From an uncultured Gemmataceae bacterium (GTDB lineage: Bacteria; Planctomycetota; Planctomycetia; Gemmatales; Gemmataceae): a stretch of DNA of 64,000 nt. Under the pieces are notes generated by a model. The model ran no database searches. It was not told the DNA's origin and was given only the letters and a program-made list of their open reading frames with translations. Every line of letters begins with the position of its first letter. Position 1 is the stretch's first letter. The stretch is from contig CALDUY010000035.1 in assembly GCA_937923405.1 (NCBI GenBank), positions 26,271 through 90,270 on the forward strand, written 5' to 3'. The translations under genes were made by a program, and so were the position numbers. Below, in pieces: positions 1 through 9,892 of this stretch.

Positions 1-1101
1 CAGGTCAATGAAGGCGAAGTCGTGGGAATTATCGGAAGGAATGGAGCGGGAAAGAGTACGCTGCTGAAAGTACTTAGCCGTATTACCGAACCAACCTCTG
101 GTCGAGTCGTTCTTAATGGTCGAGTTGCCAGTCTGTTGGAAGTGGGTACGGGATTCCATCCGGAATTGACTGGACGAGAAAACATTTTTTTGAATGGATC
201 CATTCTGGGCATGACTCGACGAGAGATTGCCCGAAAATTTGATGAAATTGTTGCTTTTGCCAGTGTCGAGAAATTCCTGGACACTCCTGTTAAGCGGTAC
301 AGTTCGGGCATGTACGTTCGCTTGGCTTTTGCTGTGGCCGCCCATCTGGAGCCGGAAATCCTGGTTGTCGATGAAGTTCTGGCAGTTGGCGATACCGAGT
401 TTCAAAAGAAATGCCTGGGCAAAATGGGCGAAGTGGCCAGCAGTGGGCGAACCGTGTTGTTTGTCACGCATCAGATGCAGATGCTCAAGAAACTTTGTCC
501 GCGCTCCCTTCTCTTTGATCGTGGTCAATTGCTTTATGACGGACCTACCGAAAAGGCTTTGGAGTCCTACAGTCAACTGATAATGCAATCGATTGAGCAG
601 CGTTCTTCGGATCTTCGGATCACGGCGACGGATGGTTCGGCCACCATCACTGGCTGCGAGATTGCTCCCGCCGATGGCTTCGACACCATACGGACTGGCG
701 GTGGTATAACCATCACGATTTCAGCGGAGTTTGCCTGGCCGTTAACCGATCCTGGATTTGTGGTGTCCATCGGTACTTTGGAAGGCATTGAAATCCTCCA
801 TCTGTCCACGAGGCCTGTCAGTGGTTTTGATTTGGGACGAGTCTCAGGTCGAATTATCCTGGCATTGACAATCCCATCTTTACCTTTGGTTGCGGGGCGT
901 TACTCGGTCAGCTTGGCCATCACCATGCCTCACGTTTCCTGGCTAACTCGTTTGACTCCAGCCAGCACTTTCGACGTAGAGGAAGCCGATTTTTACGGTT
1001 CTGGCTTTGCCTTATCGTCGAGTCGTGGTATGATCGTCACTCCCCACCGCTGGGCCATTGTGCCTAATCCTGTAACTTCTGAATGCTCAGTGATTTGTTA
1101 A
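1..1101 (+). CDS. Polysaccharide ABC exporter ATP-binding protein, Wzt-like (5' end outside window)
   Basis: The reading frame is open from base 1, so the true start lies upstream. The first part is an ABC ATPase: Walker A GRNGAGKST (visible residues 12-20), a signature-like YSSGM at about 100, Walker B LVVDE at about 120 and the H-loop FVTHQ. The signature departs from LSGGQ in the way usual for Wzt/TagH-type polysaccharide exporters. The last ~165 residues form a beta-rich region like the Wzt C-terminal domain, which in characterised systems recognises the modified end of the glycan. It would power export of an O-antigen or capsule-like polymer across the inner membrane with a permease encoded upstream. 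The pyruvyl transferase-like and methyltransferase genes that follow fit a polysaccharide cluster. Confidence 0.85.
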   Translation, partial: QVNEGEVVGIIGRNGAGKSTLLKVLSRITEPTSGRVVLNGRVASLLEVGTGFHPELTGRENIFLNGSILGMTRREIARKFDEIVAFASVEKFLDTPVKRYSSGMYVRLAFAVAAHLEPEILVVDEVLAVGDTEFQKKCLGKMGEVASSGRTVLFVTHQMQMLKKLCPRSLLFDRGQLLYDGPTEKALESYSQLIMQSIEQRSSDLRITATDGSATITGCEIAPADGFDTIRTGGGITITISAEFAWPLTDPGFVVSIGTLEGIEILHLSTRPVSGFDLGRVSGRIILALTIPSLPLVAGRYSVSLAITMPHVSWLTRLTPASTFDVEEADFYGSGFALSSSRGMIVTPHRWAIVPNPVTSECSVIC

Positions 1102-1202
1102 TTCAAAAATTCGTGGGAGGTAATATTTTTCTTTCATCGACTGCCAATCTATTCCTCAATTGTTGATTAATTCAATTCAAGTACATTATTCGGAGTCTCA
1201 CA

Positions 1203-2288
1203 GTGGCCCACAATTCAATCCTAAGCAGGCTTCGAACAGTTTTAAATCGCATTAGTTATCGAGTATTCTCTGCTAAAAAACTTGGCTATATCAGTGGAGG
1301 GCATCAGAACGTCGGCGATAAATTTCTGTATCAAGCGGCAGAGCGTCTCTTTGGGCACCTTGTGCCAATGACTTCAGCTGGAGAAGAGAAGAAACTGAAA
1401 GTTCTTTGTCTATCTGGCCCCAAGTTGTTTCAAGGGGTTTTACTTGGTGGAGGAACCCTGATTAATAGCTACATGTACGAACTATGTTCGGTATTATTGA
1501 GCATGAATCTGCCGATGGTGACCCTCGGCACGGGGGCAGGGAGTGGCGGACACGATCAACCTGTAGATGAAGACATTAGCGGATGGAAGCCGCTTCTCAA
1601 TCGATTTCGTTTTATGGGAGTTCGTGGCCCTCTCTCGCAGCGACGACTCGAATCGCTCGGAGTACGCAACGTTGAAGTGGTTGGCGATCTAGGTTTGGTT
1701 TTCGCGGTCGATACCCCGAGCCGAATCAAAACTACCTCTCGATTGTTCGCTATTAACGTATTGCCTCCACATGGGTTTGCATCCTATGATCAGCACACAT
1801 TGAATCAAATCGCTGAAGTTTGCTCACACTTGGTTCAACAGGGCTGGAACGCCATTCCGATTGCTCACCATCCGCTCGATGTTTCAACCCTAAAAGCCAT
1901 GATGGATCGCGGTTCATTGCCCCGTGGTCCGATTCATCTTCCCAGTACCATTTCGGAGTTACTCTCTCTGTTAAGTCCTTGTCAAGTGATGCTCTCCATG
2001 CGTTTGCATGGCTCGGTGTTTGCCTGTTGTGCTGGTGTGCCTCCGGTTTTATTGGGCTATAGCGACAAGTGTGTCGATTTTGCTGAATCAATGGGATTGT
2101 TGGACTTTCATCATTCAGTGAATTCCTTTGATTCGGATGCCGTTCTCGGTCTCGTTGAAAAAGTGATCCACGAAGGCGAAGATCTGCGACACACCATCCG
2201 ACAACGAGCTACCGCCTATCGCGAGAGACTGATTGATTACACGGAACGAGTGCAAATTGCCTTGAATGTTCCTCGGAGAAAAGACTGA
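1203..2288 (+). CDS. Polysaccharide pyruvyl transferase family protein
   Basis: A 361-residue protein, starting with GTG, with the family landmarks in order: an N-terminal glycine/asparagine motif GGHQNVGDKF (about 33-42), GVLLGGGTLIN (about 80), the central RGPLSQRRLESLGV (about 142-155) followed by VVGDLGLV, and the C-terminal SMRLHGSVFACCAGVP (about 263-278). CsaB-type enzymes in this family move pyruvate from phosphoenolpyruvate onto sugars of cell-surface polymers, although many members have other or unknown acceptors. It sits about 100 bp behind the Wzt-like ATPase on the same strand, which supports a role in decorating the exported glycan. The acceptor cannot be told from sequence. Confidence 0.8.
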   Translation: MAHNSILSRLRTVLNRISYRVFSAKKLGYISGGHQNVGDKFLYQAAERLFGHLVPMTSAGEEKKLKVLCLSGPKLFQGVLLGGGTLINSYMYELCSVLLSMNLPMVTLGTGAGSGGHDQPVDEDISGWKPLLNRFRFMGVRGPLSQRRLESLGVRNVEVVGDLGLVFAVDTPSRIKTTSRLFAINVLPPHGFASYDQHTLNQIAEVCSHLVQQGWNAIPIAHHPLDVSTLKAMMDRGSLPRGPIHLPSTISELLSLLSPCQVMLSMRLHGSVFACCAGVPPVLLGYSDKCVDFAESMGLLDFHHSVNSFDSDAVLGLVEKVIHEGEDLRHTIRQRATAYRERLIDYTERVQIALNVPRRKD

Positions 2289-2397
2289 TTGGACGTCCGA
2301 GTCGCGGTGGTGACTAGCGTTGTAAATAATAAATGAATGATATTTCTTGCTGATTGATGTTCGTCCTAGGCTGTCTCGTTTCCTATGAGCTTTTGCC

Positions 2398-2967
2398 ATG
2401 TCTAGCAACACTGCAGCGATTCCTTTGGCTCAACGAGATATTTTGAATCTGGGTTGTGGCAAAAAGCCTGAGCCGCATGCCGTCAATCTGGACATCACCC
2501 CGACAACCAGTCCGGATGTCGTACATGACTTGAACGTCACGCCGTGGCCGTTTCCCAACAATCGATTCGGCGAAGTTCGCATGTTCGACGTCATCGAGCA
2601 TCTGGATCATCTGATTTCCGTTATGGAGGAGTTGCACCGAATTTGTCGGGCCGATGCGGTCATCCAGATCACGACGCCGCACTTTTCTTCGGCGAATTCC
2701 TTCACCGATCCGACCCATCGACATCATTTTGGCTGGTTCTCGCTCGATTATTTCACCGGAGAACACGAGCATTCTTATTACACCCAGGTACGGTTTCGCA
2801 TGCGAACTCGAACCTTAATCTTTCATCCAACCTGGCTGAACAAAGTGATCAGCCGACTGGCGAACCGTTGGCCCGCTGCGTATGAACGGCGCTGGTGCTG
2901 GATGTTTCCAGCCTGGTTTTTGTACTACGAACTGGAAGTGGTCAAAAATCCGGTGCCGACGATCTAG
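2398..2967 (+). CDS. Class I SAM-dependent methyltransferase
   Basis: A 189-residue protein with a Rossmann-type SAM-binding start: ILNLGCGKKPE (about 16-26) is motif I, NLDITP supplies the acidic residue after strand 2, and FDVIEHLDH (about 63-71) is the usual motif after strand 4. The second half contains a His-rich stretch (THRHHFGWFS) before an aromatic C-terminus, a pattern seen in small methyltransferases of polysaccharide clusters. It probably methylates a sugar or lipid-linked glycan, because it follows the exporter ATPase and the pyruvyl transferase family gene. No substrate can be assigned. ATG start; no clear Shine-Dalgarno sequence. Confidence 0.75.
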   Translation: MSSNTAAIPLAQRDILNLGCGKKPEPHAVNLDITPTTSPDVVHDLNVTPWPFPNNRFGEVRMFDVIEHLDHLISVMEELHRICRADAVIQITTPHFSSANSFTDPTHRHHFGWFSLDYFTGEHEHSYYTQVRFRMRTRTLIFHPTWLNKVISRLANRWPAAYERRWCWMFPAWFLYYELEVVKNPVPTI

Positions 2968-3170
2968 ACCAAGTAGCCTGGGCAAGCTCTCTTTGCAAAA
3001 TCTGGGGATTCCGAACTCCGCTCTTGCGTTCATTTGGGCCAGACGATTATACGGTCCTCGACTACGAAGCTACCATGAAGGTACGCTTGTCCTCACTGTC
3101 GCGCCCTCCTTAAATGACAGTAGACCTTGGCGAGCGGGTATTCGCTCGCGACATTCCGGAACACTTGATC

Positions 3171-5990
3171 ATGAGTCATGGCACCGTCGCCGCCACCGCC
3201 AACCTAGAAGCGATCGAGGCGGCCTACCAGAACTGGCGTCGGAACCCTGAGTCGGTTGACCCCAGCTGGCGATACTTCTTTGAAGGCTTTGAACTCGGCG
3301 TGGCACGCCCTGTCAGCGCTGCCGTCGATGCCTCACCGCAAACGGGGGTCGTGCGACTGATTTACGCTTATCGAGAATTGGGCCACTTTCAAGCTCATCT
3401 TGATCCGCTCAGCGAACCGCGAACGAGCTACCCATTGCTGGAACTGACCGAGTTTGGTCTCTCGGAAGCCGATCTGAACCGAGTGGTCGACACTAAGCCC
3501 TTTCAGGGAATTTCCGGTCCTGCTACGCTGGCGGAATTGCTCAAAGCCCTGAAAGATACCTACTGCCGCTCGATCGGTGTGGAGTATCGTCACATTCAAG
3601 ATACTCGCATTCGCCATTGGCTCGAAGCCCGTATGGAGCCGATTCGTAATCGTCCGCAGTTTGATCAAAAACGTAAAGTACGCATTCTGGAGAGTTTGCA
3701 CTACGCCGAACTGTTCGAGCGGTTTATTCACACTCGCTACACGGGGCAAAAACGCTTCTCGTTGGAAGGAGCGGAAACCCTGATTCCGCTCTTGGAAACC
3801 ATCGTCGATCGCGCGCCGGATTGCGGGGTGCGCGAAATCATCATCGGAATGGCTCACCGAGGGCGGCTCAACGTTCTGGCTAACATCCTGCGCAAACCCT
3901 ACGAGGAGATTTTCGCTCAATTCGAGGACAAGTATCTGCCCAACTCGATGGATGGCGACGGCGACGTCAAGTATCACCTGGGCTTTTCGTCGGATCGGGT
4001 CAATTCGCGGGGAGGCAAGGTACATCTGTCACTGACGCCCAATCCGTCGCATCTGGAGGCGGTCAACCCCGTGGTCGAAGGCCGTACTCGGGCCAAGCAG
4101 ATTAAGTTCGGCGACACCGAACGGCGCTGGGGAATTCCGCTGTTGATTCACGGCGATGCCGCCTTCGCGGGGCAAGGACTGGTGGCCGAGACTCTCAATC
4201 TCTCGCAATTGCCGGGCTATACCACTGGTGGAACGATCCACGTCATCGTCAACAATCAGATCGGCTTCACGACTGTTCCCGATGATGCCCGCTCGACCAC
4301 GTACTGCACCGATGTGGCCAAGATGATTCAGGCACCGATCTTCCACGTCAACGCGGAGGATCCCGAGGCGGCCTGTTTCCTAGCCGAGCTGGCCCTGGAC
4401 TTTCGCCAAGAGTTCAAACGCGACGTCATCATCGACATGTTCTGCTACCGTCGGCACGGCCACAATGAAGGCGACGAGCCTTCATACACCCAGCCGATCA
4501 TGTATTCGAAGATCCGCTCGCGACCGACGTTGACGGCGGTATACACGGAACAGCTGATCATGACTGGGGATCTGACCGTCGAAGAGACGGAAGCGATCAC
4601 GACCAAGTTCGAGGAGAAGCTGCAAAAAGCGTTGACGGAGGTAAAAGCAGGGCCGGCCAACTATCCGACCATGTACGGGTTCGAGGGGCATTGGAAAGGG
4701 TTGACCCCGCGCTATTCGCACACGCCGGTCGCAACGGGAGTGCCGGAGAATACCTTGCGACAGATCGCCGACGCCCTGGTTCGCGTGCCCGACGGTTTCA
4801 ATGTCCAGCCGAAGATTGCCGCGCTGTACGAATCCTGGCGACAGGATCTGCATCAACGTCGTCCGATTGGCTGGCCGTTCGCCGAATTGCTCTGCTTCGG
4901 ATCGTTGCTACTGGAAGGCACTCGCGTGCGTCTCTCGGGGCAAGACAGCCGACGCGGCACGTTCAGCCAGCGGCACTCGGTGTTGTACGATGCCAAAACG
5001 GGCGAACGATATATTCCTCTGAACTATCTCTCGCCGAATCAAGCGATCTTCAAAGTATTTGATAGTCTGCTCTCCGAGGCGGCCGTGCTGGGGTTCGAGT
5101 TTGGCTATTCGCTGGATTCGCCGGAAGCTCTGGTCATGTGGGAGGCACAATTTGGCGACTTCGCCAATGGGGCCCAGGTCATCATCGATCAGTTCATTGC
5201 CTCCAGTCAGTCAAAGTGGCAGCGCGACAGTGGCTTGGTGATGTTGTTGCCACACGGCTACGAGGGACAAGGCCCCGAACACTCCAGCGCCCGATTGGAA
5301 CGCTATCTCCAGCTCTGCGCCGAAGAGAACATCCAGGTGGCGTATCCCTCGACTCCGGCCCAGCATTTCCACATCCTGCGGCGGCAGATGAAACGCAACT
5401 TCCGCAAGCCGTTGATTCTGATGACACCCAAGAGCCTGCTCCGCGACAAGGCTTGCGTCTCGTACGTGGCCGATCTGGTGAACGGGCAGTTCATCGAAGT
5501 GCTGGACGATATGCTAGTGGACGCCAACCAGGCTCGCCGAGTGATCCTCTGTTCCGGCAAGGTGTACTACGACCTGATTAAGGAGCGAACGGCGTGTGAA
5601 GCCTCGGACGTGGCGATTATTCGCGTGGAGCAGCTCTATCCCTATCCCGAAGAGTTGCTGGCCAAGGTGCTGAGTCGCTATCGCAAGATGCGGGAGTTAG
5701 TTTGGGCGCAAGAAGAATCGCAGAACAACGGAGCTTGGTTCTTCATGGAGCCGCGGCTGCGGGCGATGGGGTACGAGGTGCAATACGTCGGACGCGATGC
5801 CAGCGCCAGTCCAGCGACGGGATCGCATGCGGTCCATGTGCGCGAGCAGGCCGAACTAGTCGCCGCCGCCATTCAGGGCAGCGTTCCGCATCTGGTTCGA
5901 GCGACGAGCTTCTTGCAAGCGCATGGGCAACAGGCCCCAGAGCCGGTTTCCCCAGCAGAGCAACGAGTAACTCCAGCTCGTGCCTCGTAG
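3171..5990 (+). CDS. sucA: 2-oxoglutarate dehydrogenase E1 component
   Basis: E1 subunit of the 2-oxoglutarate dehydrogenase complex: thiamine-diphosphate-dependent decarboxylation of 2-oxoglutarate and succinyl transfer to the lipoyl group of E2 (TCA cycle, cytosol). About 939 residues, the normal size. Visible landmarks are the N-terminal E2-binding-type segment (AAYQNWRRNPESVDPSW), GMAHRGRLNVL, GDAAFAGQG, the ThDP/Mg-site stretch YRRHGHNEGDEP, and near the C-terminus LLPHGYEGQGPEHSSARLER. I chose the ATG at 3171 because the encoded N-terminus fits the family. An in-frame ATG at 3114 would add 19 residues, and neither has a good ribosome binding site. It is followed by sucB after about 50 bp and then lpdA, so the whole complex is encoded together. 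Confidence 0.95.
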   Translation: MSHGTVAATANLEAIEAAYQNWRRNPESVDPSWRYFFEGFELGVARPVSAAVDASPQTGVVRLIYAYRELGHFQAHLDPLSEPRTSYPLLELTEFGLSEADLNRVVDTKPFQGISGPATLAELLKALKDTYCRSIGVEYRHIQDTRIRHWLEARMEPIRNRPQFDQKRKVRILESLHYAELFERFIHTRYTGQKRFSLEGAETLIPLLETIVDRAPDCGVREIIIGMAHRGRLNVLANILRKPYEEIFAQFEDKYLPNSMDGDGDVKYHLGFSSDRVNSRGGKVHLSLTPNPSHLEAVNPVVEGRTRAKQIKFGDTERRWGIPLLIHGDAAFAGQGLVAETLNLSQLPGYTTGGTIHVIVNNQIGFTTVPDDARSTTYCTDVAKMIQAPIFHVNAEDPEAACFLAELALDFRQEFKRDVIIDMFCYRRHGHNEGDEPSYTQPIMYSKIRSRPTLTAVYTEQLIMTGDLTVEETEAITTKFEEKLQKALTEVKAGPANYPTMYGFEGHWKGLTPRYSHTPVATGVPENTLRQIADALVRVPDGFNVQPKIAALYESWRQDLHQRRPIGWPFAELLCFGSLLLEGTRVRLSGQDSRRGTFSQRHSVLYDAKTGERYIPLNYLSPNQAIFKVFDSLLSEAAVLGFEFGYSLDSPEALVMWEAQFGDFANGAQVIIDQFIASSQSKWQRDSGLVMLLPHGYEGQGPEHSSARLERYLQLCAEENIQVAYPSTPAQHFHILRRQMKRNFRKPLILMTPKSLLRDKACVSYVADLVNGQFIEVLDDMLVDANQARRVILCSGKVYYDLIKERTACEASDVAIIRVEQLYPYPEELLAKVLSRYRKMRELVWAQEESQNNGAWFFMEPRLRAMGYEVQYVGRDASASPATGSHAVHVREQAELVAAAIQGSVPHLVRATSFLQAHGQQAPEPVSPAEQRVTPARAS

Positions 5991-6043
5991 GATACAGAAC
6001 AGTTTTTGAGAGGCGAGCGACCAATTAGCAAAGAAGGGAACGA

Positions 6044-7270
6044 ATGGCTGTTGTCGAGATTAAGGTGACTCCCGCAGGGGAATCGATCACTCACGCGACG
6101 CTACTGCGTTGGTTAAAGCCGGATGGGGCTGCGGTCAAGGCCGGCGAAGCTGTCTGCGAACTGGAAACCGATAAGGCGACCAAAGAGGAATATGCTCCCT
6201 CTAATGGCGTGCTGAAAATCACTGCCCAACCGGGCACACGTCTGGCCATCGGCGAGGTGATCGGCAGCGTTGATCCGTCCGGCGTTCCCCGAGCTACTCC
6301 CGTGACGGCCAAGCAGAGCAACGCCGCTCCCGCTGCTTCGGGGCCGTCGCCCTCGACGAATGATGTGCGTCTGTCCCCAGCCGCGCGGGTGCTGGTCGAT
6401 ACTCAGGGACTAGATGCCAGCAAGATTCCGTCTTCGTCGCGTGGCGTCGTGACTAAAAGCGACGTGCTGGCCTACGTTGAGACGAAGACGCCTTCCGCGC
6501 TGCCGACTGCTCCGGTCGCCGCACCCCTCGTGCCAGCGCCAGCTAAGGAGAAGCCAGAGCCCGCGCCCGGGTCGCGTGAGCGACGGGTGCCGATGAGTCC
6601 GATCCGGGCCCGCATCGCCGAACGCCTGCTTCAGGCACAGCAGAATGCTGCGATTCTGACGACCTTCAACGAAGCCGATCTCTCTCGGATCATGGACCTC
6701 CGCGCCAAGTACAAGGAGGCGTTTCAGAAGAAGCACGGCGTCGGATTGGGGTTCATGAGCTTCTTCGTGAAAGCCTGTGTCGAGGCGCTGAAAGCTTTTC
6801 CTGCCGTCAATGCTCGCATCGATGGTAACGACATCGTCTACAACGAGCAGTATCATCTCGGCGTCGCGGTCAGCACGGATCGGGGCCTGATAGTGCCCGT
6901 GCTGCGCGATTGCGACCAGCTCAGCTTTGCCGACATCGAGAAGACCATCGCCGCTTTGGCCATCAAAGCACGCGAAAACAAGATCAGCGTAGCCGATCTC
7001 CAGGGCGGCACATTCACAATCACCAACGGCGGCATCTTCGGCTCAATGATGTCGACGCCGATTCTCAATCCCCCTCAGTCCGGGATTCTCGGCATGCACG
7101 CCATCCAGAAACGGCCGGTCGTGGTCGAGGATCAGATCGTCATTCGCCCGATGATGTACCTGGCATTGTCTTACGATCACCGCATCATCGATGGACGCGA
7201 GGCGGTCAGCTTTCTAGTGCGAGTCAAGGAAGGTGTGGAGAATCCCGAACGACTATTGCTGGAAGTCTAG
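6044..7270 (+). CDS. sucB: Dihydrolipoamide succinyltransferase (E2 of 2-oxoglutarate dehydrogenase)
   Basis: A 408-residue E2 with three parts: an N-terminal lipoyl domain with the lipoylated lysine in ETDKAT (about residue 44), an Ala/Pro-rich linker, a peripheral-subunit-binding domain (SPAARVLVDTQGLDASKI, about 110-127), a second Ala/Pro linker, and the catalytic acyltransferase domain ending with SYDHRIIDGRE, which holds the catalytic His. It accepts the succinyl group from E1 and transfers it to CoA. The start has a good Shine-Dalgarno sequence (GAAGGGA upstream of the ATG). Its place between sucA and lpdA supports the 2-oxoglutarate rather than pyruvate complex. Confidence 0.95.
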   Translation: MAVVEIKVTPAGESITHATLLRWLKPDGAAVKAGEAVCELETDKATKEEYAPSNGVLKITAQPGTRLAIGEVIGSVDPSGVPRATPVTAKQSNAAPAASGPSPSTNDVRLSPAARVLVDTQGLDASKIPSSSRGVVTKSDVLAYVETKTPSALPTAPVAAPLVPAPAKEKPEPAPGSRERRVPMSPIRARIAERLLQAQQNAAILTTFNEADLSRIMDLRAKYKEAFQKKHGVGLGFMSFFVKACVEALKAFPAVNARIDGNDIVYNEQYHLGVAVSTDRGLIVPVLRDCDQLSFADIEKTIAALAIKARENKISVADLQGGTFTITNGGIFGSMMSTPILNPPQSGILGMHAIQKRPVVVEDQIVIRPMMYLALSYDHRIIDGREAVSFLVRVKEGVENPERLLLEV

Positions 7271-7359
7271 GCGATTGCCTGAGGACTGATACGGTGGAAC
7301 TACGTCGAATTGGTCCATGAACAAGAGCCGATCGGCTTCGATGAGGCGGCGAGGAGAGT

Positions 7360-8772
7360 ATGGCCGAGCGATTTGATCTGGTGGTGCTAGGGGGAGGACC
7401 AGGAGGCTACGTTGCCGCTATTCGCTCGGCGCAGCTGGGCAAGAGCGTGGCTTTGGTGGAAAAGCGCTCGACGTTGGGCGGCACTTGTCTCAACGTTGGC
7501 TGCATCCCGTCGAAAGCACTGTTGGAGTCGAGCGAGCATTTTGTGCAAGCCCGCGAGCAACTCGGCAAACATGGCATAGTCGTTGGCGACGTCAAGCTCA
7601 ACCTGTCGGCGATGCTGACGCGCAAAGAGAACGTGGTCAAAACCCTGACCACGGGACTGGCCTCGCTGATGAAAAAGAACAAGATTCGCGTCTTCACCGG
7701 AGCGGGCAAGATCAACGGACCGCGCCAGGGCGAGTATTACTCGGTCTCGGTCATGGGGCAAAAACAGGAGATACTGGAGGCCAAAACGGTCCTTCTTGCC
7801 ACTGGTAGCGAACCGATCACGCTGCCTTCCCTGCCGTTCGATGGCACCAACATCGTTAGTTCGACCGAAGCGCTGTCGTTCGAGAAGGTGCCGGAACATC
7901 TGCTCGTCGTTGGAGGTGGCTACATCGGTCTAGAGCTGGGGTCAGTGTGGTGCCGACTCGGAGCCAAGGTCACGGTGATCGAATTTCTGCCGCGTATCCT
8001 GCCGTTGTCCGATGAGGAACTTGCCGGACTGATGCACAAGTTGCTGGCTAAGCAGGGGCTGACCTTCCACTTAGAAACGCGGGTGACGGGAGCTGGCGTA
8101 AAAGGCGGAGAAGTGATCCTACAGGCCAACAGCAAGGGCCGCGACCTGGAGTTTCGTGGAGACCGTATTCTCGTGGCCATCGGACGCCGCCCCTACACCA
8201 CCGGATTGGGTCTGCAGGAGCTGGGCGTCCGTTTGGAAGAGAAGACGGGCAAGGTCGTGGTCGATGACGACTATCAAACGAACATCCCCGGGATTTACGC
8301 TATTGGCGATCTCATTCATGGCCCAATGCTGGCTCACAAGGCTGAGGAAGACGGTGTCGCCTTTGCTGAGCGACAAGCCGGCATGAAGACGCACATCCAC
8401 TACGAGCTAGTGCCCAGCGTGATCTACACCCATCCCGAGATCGCCAGCGTCGGACCGACCGAGGAGCAGGTCAAAGCTAACGGACAAGCCTACAAAGTGG
8501 GCCGGTATCCGTTCCTAGCCAATCCGCGTGCCCGCACGATGGAGGAATCAGAAGGGCTGGTCAAGGTCATCGCGGACGCCAAAACCGACCGCTTGCTGGC
8601 GGTGCATATTCTGGGGCCGAAGGCTTCGGAACTGATCGCCGAGGCGGTGGCTGTGATGGAGTTTGGCGGCAGTGCCGAGGACATCGCGCGTACCTGTCAT
8701 GCTCATCCGACGCTCTCGGAGGCCCTCAAGGAAGCAGCGCTAGCGGTGGACAAACGGGCGATTCATGTTTGA
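7360..8772 (+). CDS. lpdA: Dihydrolipoamide dehydrogenase (E3)
   Basis: A 470-residue FAD flavoprotein that reoxidises dihydrolipoamide and reduces NAD+. The N-terminal FAD-binding GGGPGGYVAA (about 11-20), the redox-active disulfide motif GGTCLNVGCIPSK (C43 and C48), the NAD-binding GGGYIGLELG, the second FAD motif YAIGDLIHGPMLAHKAEEDG and the C-terminal catalytic HAHPTLSE are all intact. Strong ribosome binding site (GAGGAGAG) before the ATG. Third gene of the sucA-sucB-lpdA group; it may also serve other lipoyl complexes. Confidence 0.95.
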   Translation: MAERFDLVVLGGGPGGYVAAIRSAQLGKSVALVEKRSTLGGTCLNVGCIPSKALLESSEHFVQAREQLGKHGIVVGDVKLNLSAMLTRKENVVKTLTTGLASLMKKNKIRVFTGAGKINGPRQGEYYSVSVMGQKQEILEAKTVLLATGSEPITLPSLPFDGTNIVSSTEALSFEKVPEHLLVVGGGYIGLELGSVWCRLGAKVTVIEFLPRILPLSDEELAGLMHKLLAKQGLTFHLETRVTGAGVKGGEVILQANSKGRDLEFRGDRILVAIGRRPYTTGLGLQELGVRLEEKTGKVVVDDDYQTNIPGIYAIGDLIHGPMLAHKAEEDGVAFAERQAGMKTHIHYELVPSVIYTHPEIASVGPTEEQVKANGQAYKVGRYPFLANPRARTMEESEGLVKVIADAKTDRLLAVHILGPKASELIAEAVAVMEFGGSAEDIARTCHAHPTLSEALKEAALAVDKRAIHV

Positions 8773-8969
8773 ACTCAATCGCTAGTTCCAGCACTTCCGC
8801 GAAGGTGCTACGGCTTACCCGATTGGTTCGGCTTCGCTGATGCAGACGACGCATACCGTCGATCGAGTTTGACGTGGAGTTCAGGTTTTTTCCCACATTT
8901 TCCTGAAGCCGCTGTTCCCAAAAACCCCCTTCCGACTCAACAATACAGACACGGAAGGAGGGGCATTCG

Positions 8970-9635
8970 ATGAGATTGCCACGTTGCATACCCTGGGCCG
9001 CGTCCGGTCTGACGCTGTTGCTGGCGGTGGTCCCCGTCAGAGCAACCGGAGAGCGGCCGATTCCACTCCCGCCGCAAGCGGCGCTGAACAACATTCGTGA
9101 CCTGACCGCTACCACGCGAGCCAGGCGTCTGCTCAATGAGGATCCTGGGTTGGCTCGGCTCAACCTTGGTGTCGAGGTGCGCAATAGCACAGCTACCGTC
9201 TGGGGACCGATTCCCTCGCTGGCGGTCGGCAGTCTGGCCAAGTCCAAGTTGGAGAGCCTCCCGGGTATCAATCAGGTAAAGTCGAGTTTCTATCTGGAGG
9301 AACAGCGACTCGATCCACTCCTGGAACTGGTGAAGCCGACCAGCGAGCCGGAGCGTGTCGAAGTGGCCAAGCCTCGTGAATTGTCACCGCGAGTGGCTCG
9401 AACGGTCAGTGAGGGACGGCAGTTAGCTGCGCCGCGATCGGCAGCTGCTTCACTGGCCGATCAGGTCGCTCAGCTGCAACGCTCCGAGGCTCGGTTCAAA
9501 GGCATCGTGGTCGAACTGCAAGAAAACACTGTGCTAGTGCGTCGTGGTCAGGCTCCAGGACGAGACGTCATGGAGCTGGCCGAAAAACTGCGACGCCTTC
9601 CCGGTGTGCGTCAGGTGGTTTTGTCCAGTGAGTAA
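8970..9635 (+). CDS. Secreted protein with two BON-like segments
   Basis: A 221-residue protein with an N-terminal signal peptide (hydrophobic AASGLTLLLAVVPVRA). Residues about 45-105 fit a BON domain: a helix with ATTRARRLLNEDP, then a strand pattern around VEVRNSTATVWGPIPS and the closing LESLPGINQVKSSF. Residues about 165-221 repeat the same logic (VVELQENTVLVRRG then LAEKLRRLPGVRQVVLSS), so it is probably a tandem BON protein. BON domains are generally envelope or phospholipid-associated modules; the specific role is unknown. It has an excellent ribosome binding site (AAGGAGGGG) and is followed by an intrinsic terminator at 9676, so it seems to be a single-gene unit. Confidence 0.65.
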   Translation: MRLPRCIPWAASGLTLLLAVVPVRATGERPIPLPPQAALNNIRDLTATTRARRLLNEDPGLARLNLGVEVRNSTATVWGPIPSLAVGSLAKSKLESLPGINQVKSSFYLEEQRLDPLLELVKPTSEPERVEVAKPRELSPRVARTVSEGRQLAAPRSAAASLADQVAQLQRSEARFKGIVVELQENTVLVRRGQAPGRDVMELAEKLRRLPGVRQVVLSSE

Positions 9636-9675
9636 CTTTATTTCCTGAAGGAGGGCCCCCGAGATGAACGCGATT

Positions 9676-9718
9676 CGGTCGAGGCAGGCCAAACCTCGCC
9701 TCGACCGTCTTTATTTTT
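9676..9718 (+). terminator. Rho-independent terminator after the BON-domain gene
   Basis: A perfect 10-bp inverted repeat, CGGTCGAGGC at 9676-9685 and GCCTCGACCG at 9698-9707, with a 12-nt loop, is followed by a T-rich tract (9708-9717). It lies about 40 bp after the BON gene stop. Confidence 0.8.
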
Positions 9719-9892
9719 CGCCGTATATCAGGCATCCTCGCTAGATTGTGTCGGACCCTTCTGTTCTTGCTTCGCTGACAAAGTCGGATTTCAGGTTGCT
9801 CTTTCCAACAACGACTCCGGGCAGGACAATACTCTCCACACGAACCCATGCGACCGGAAGGATTCGGATGTTGCACCCTAGTGGAGCCGGAC

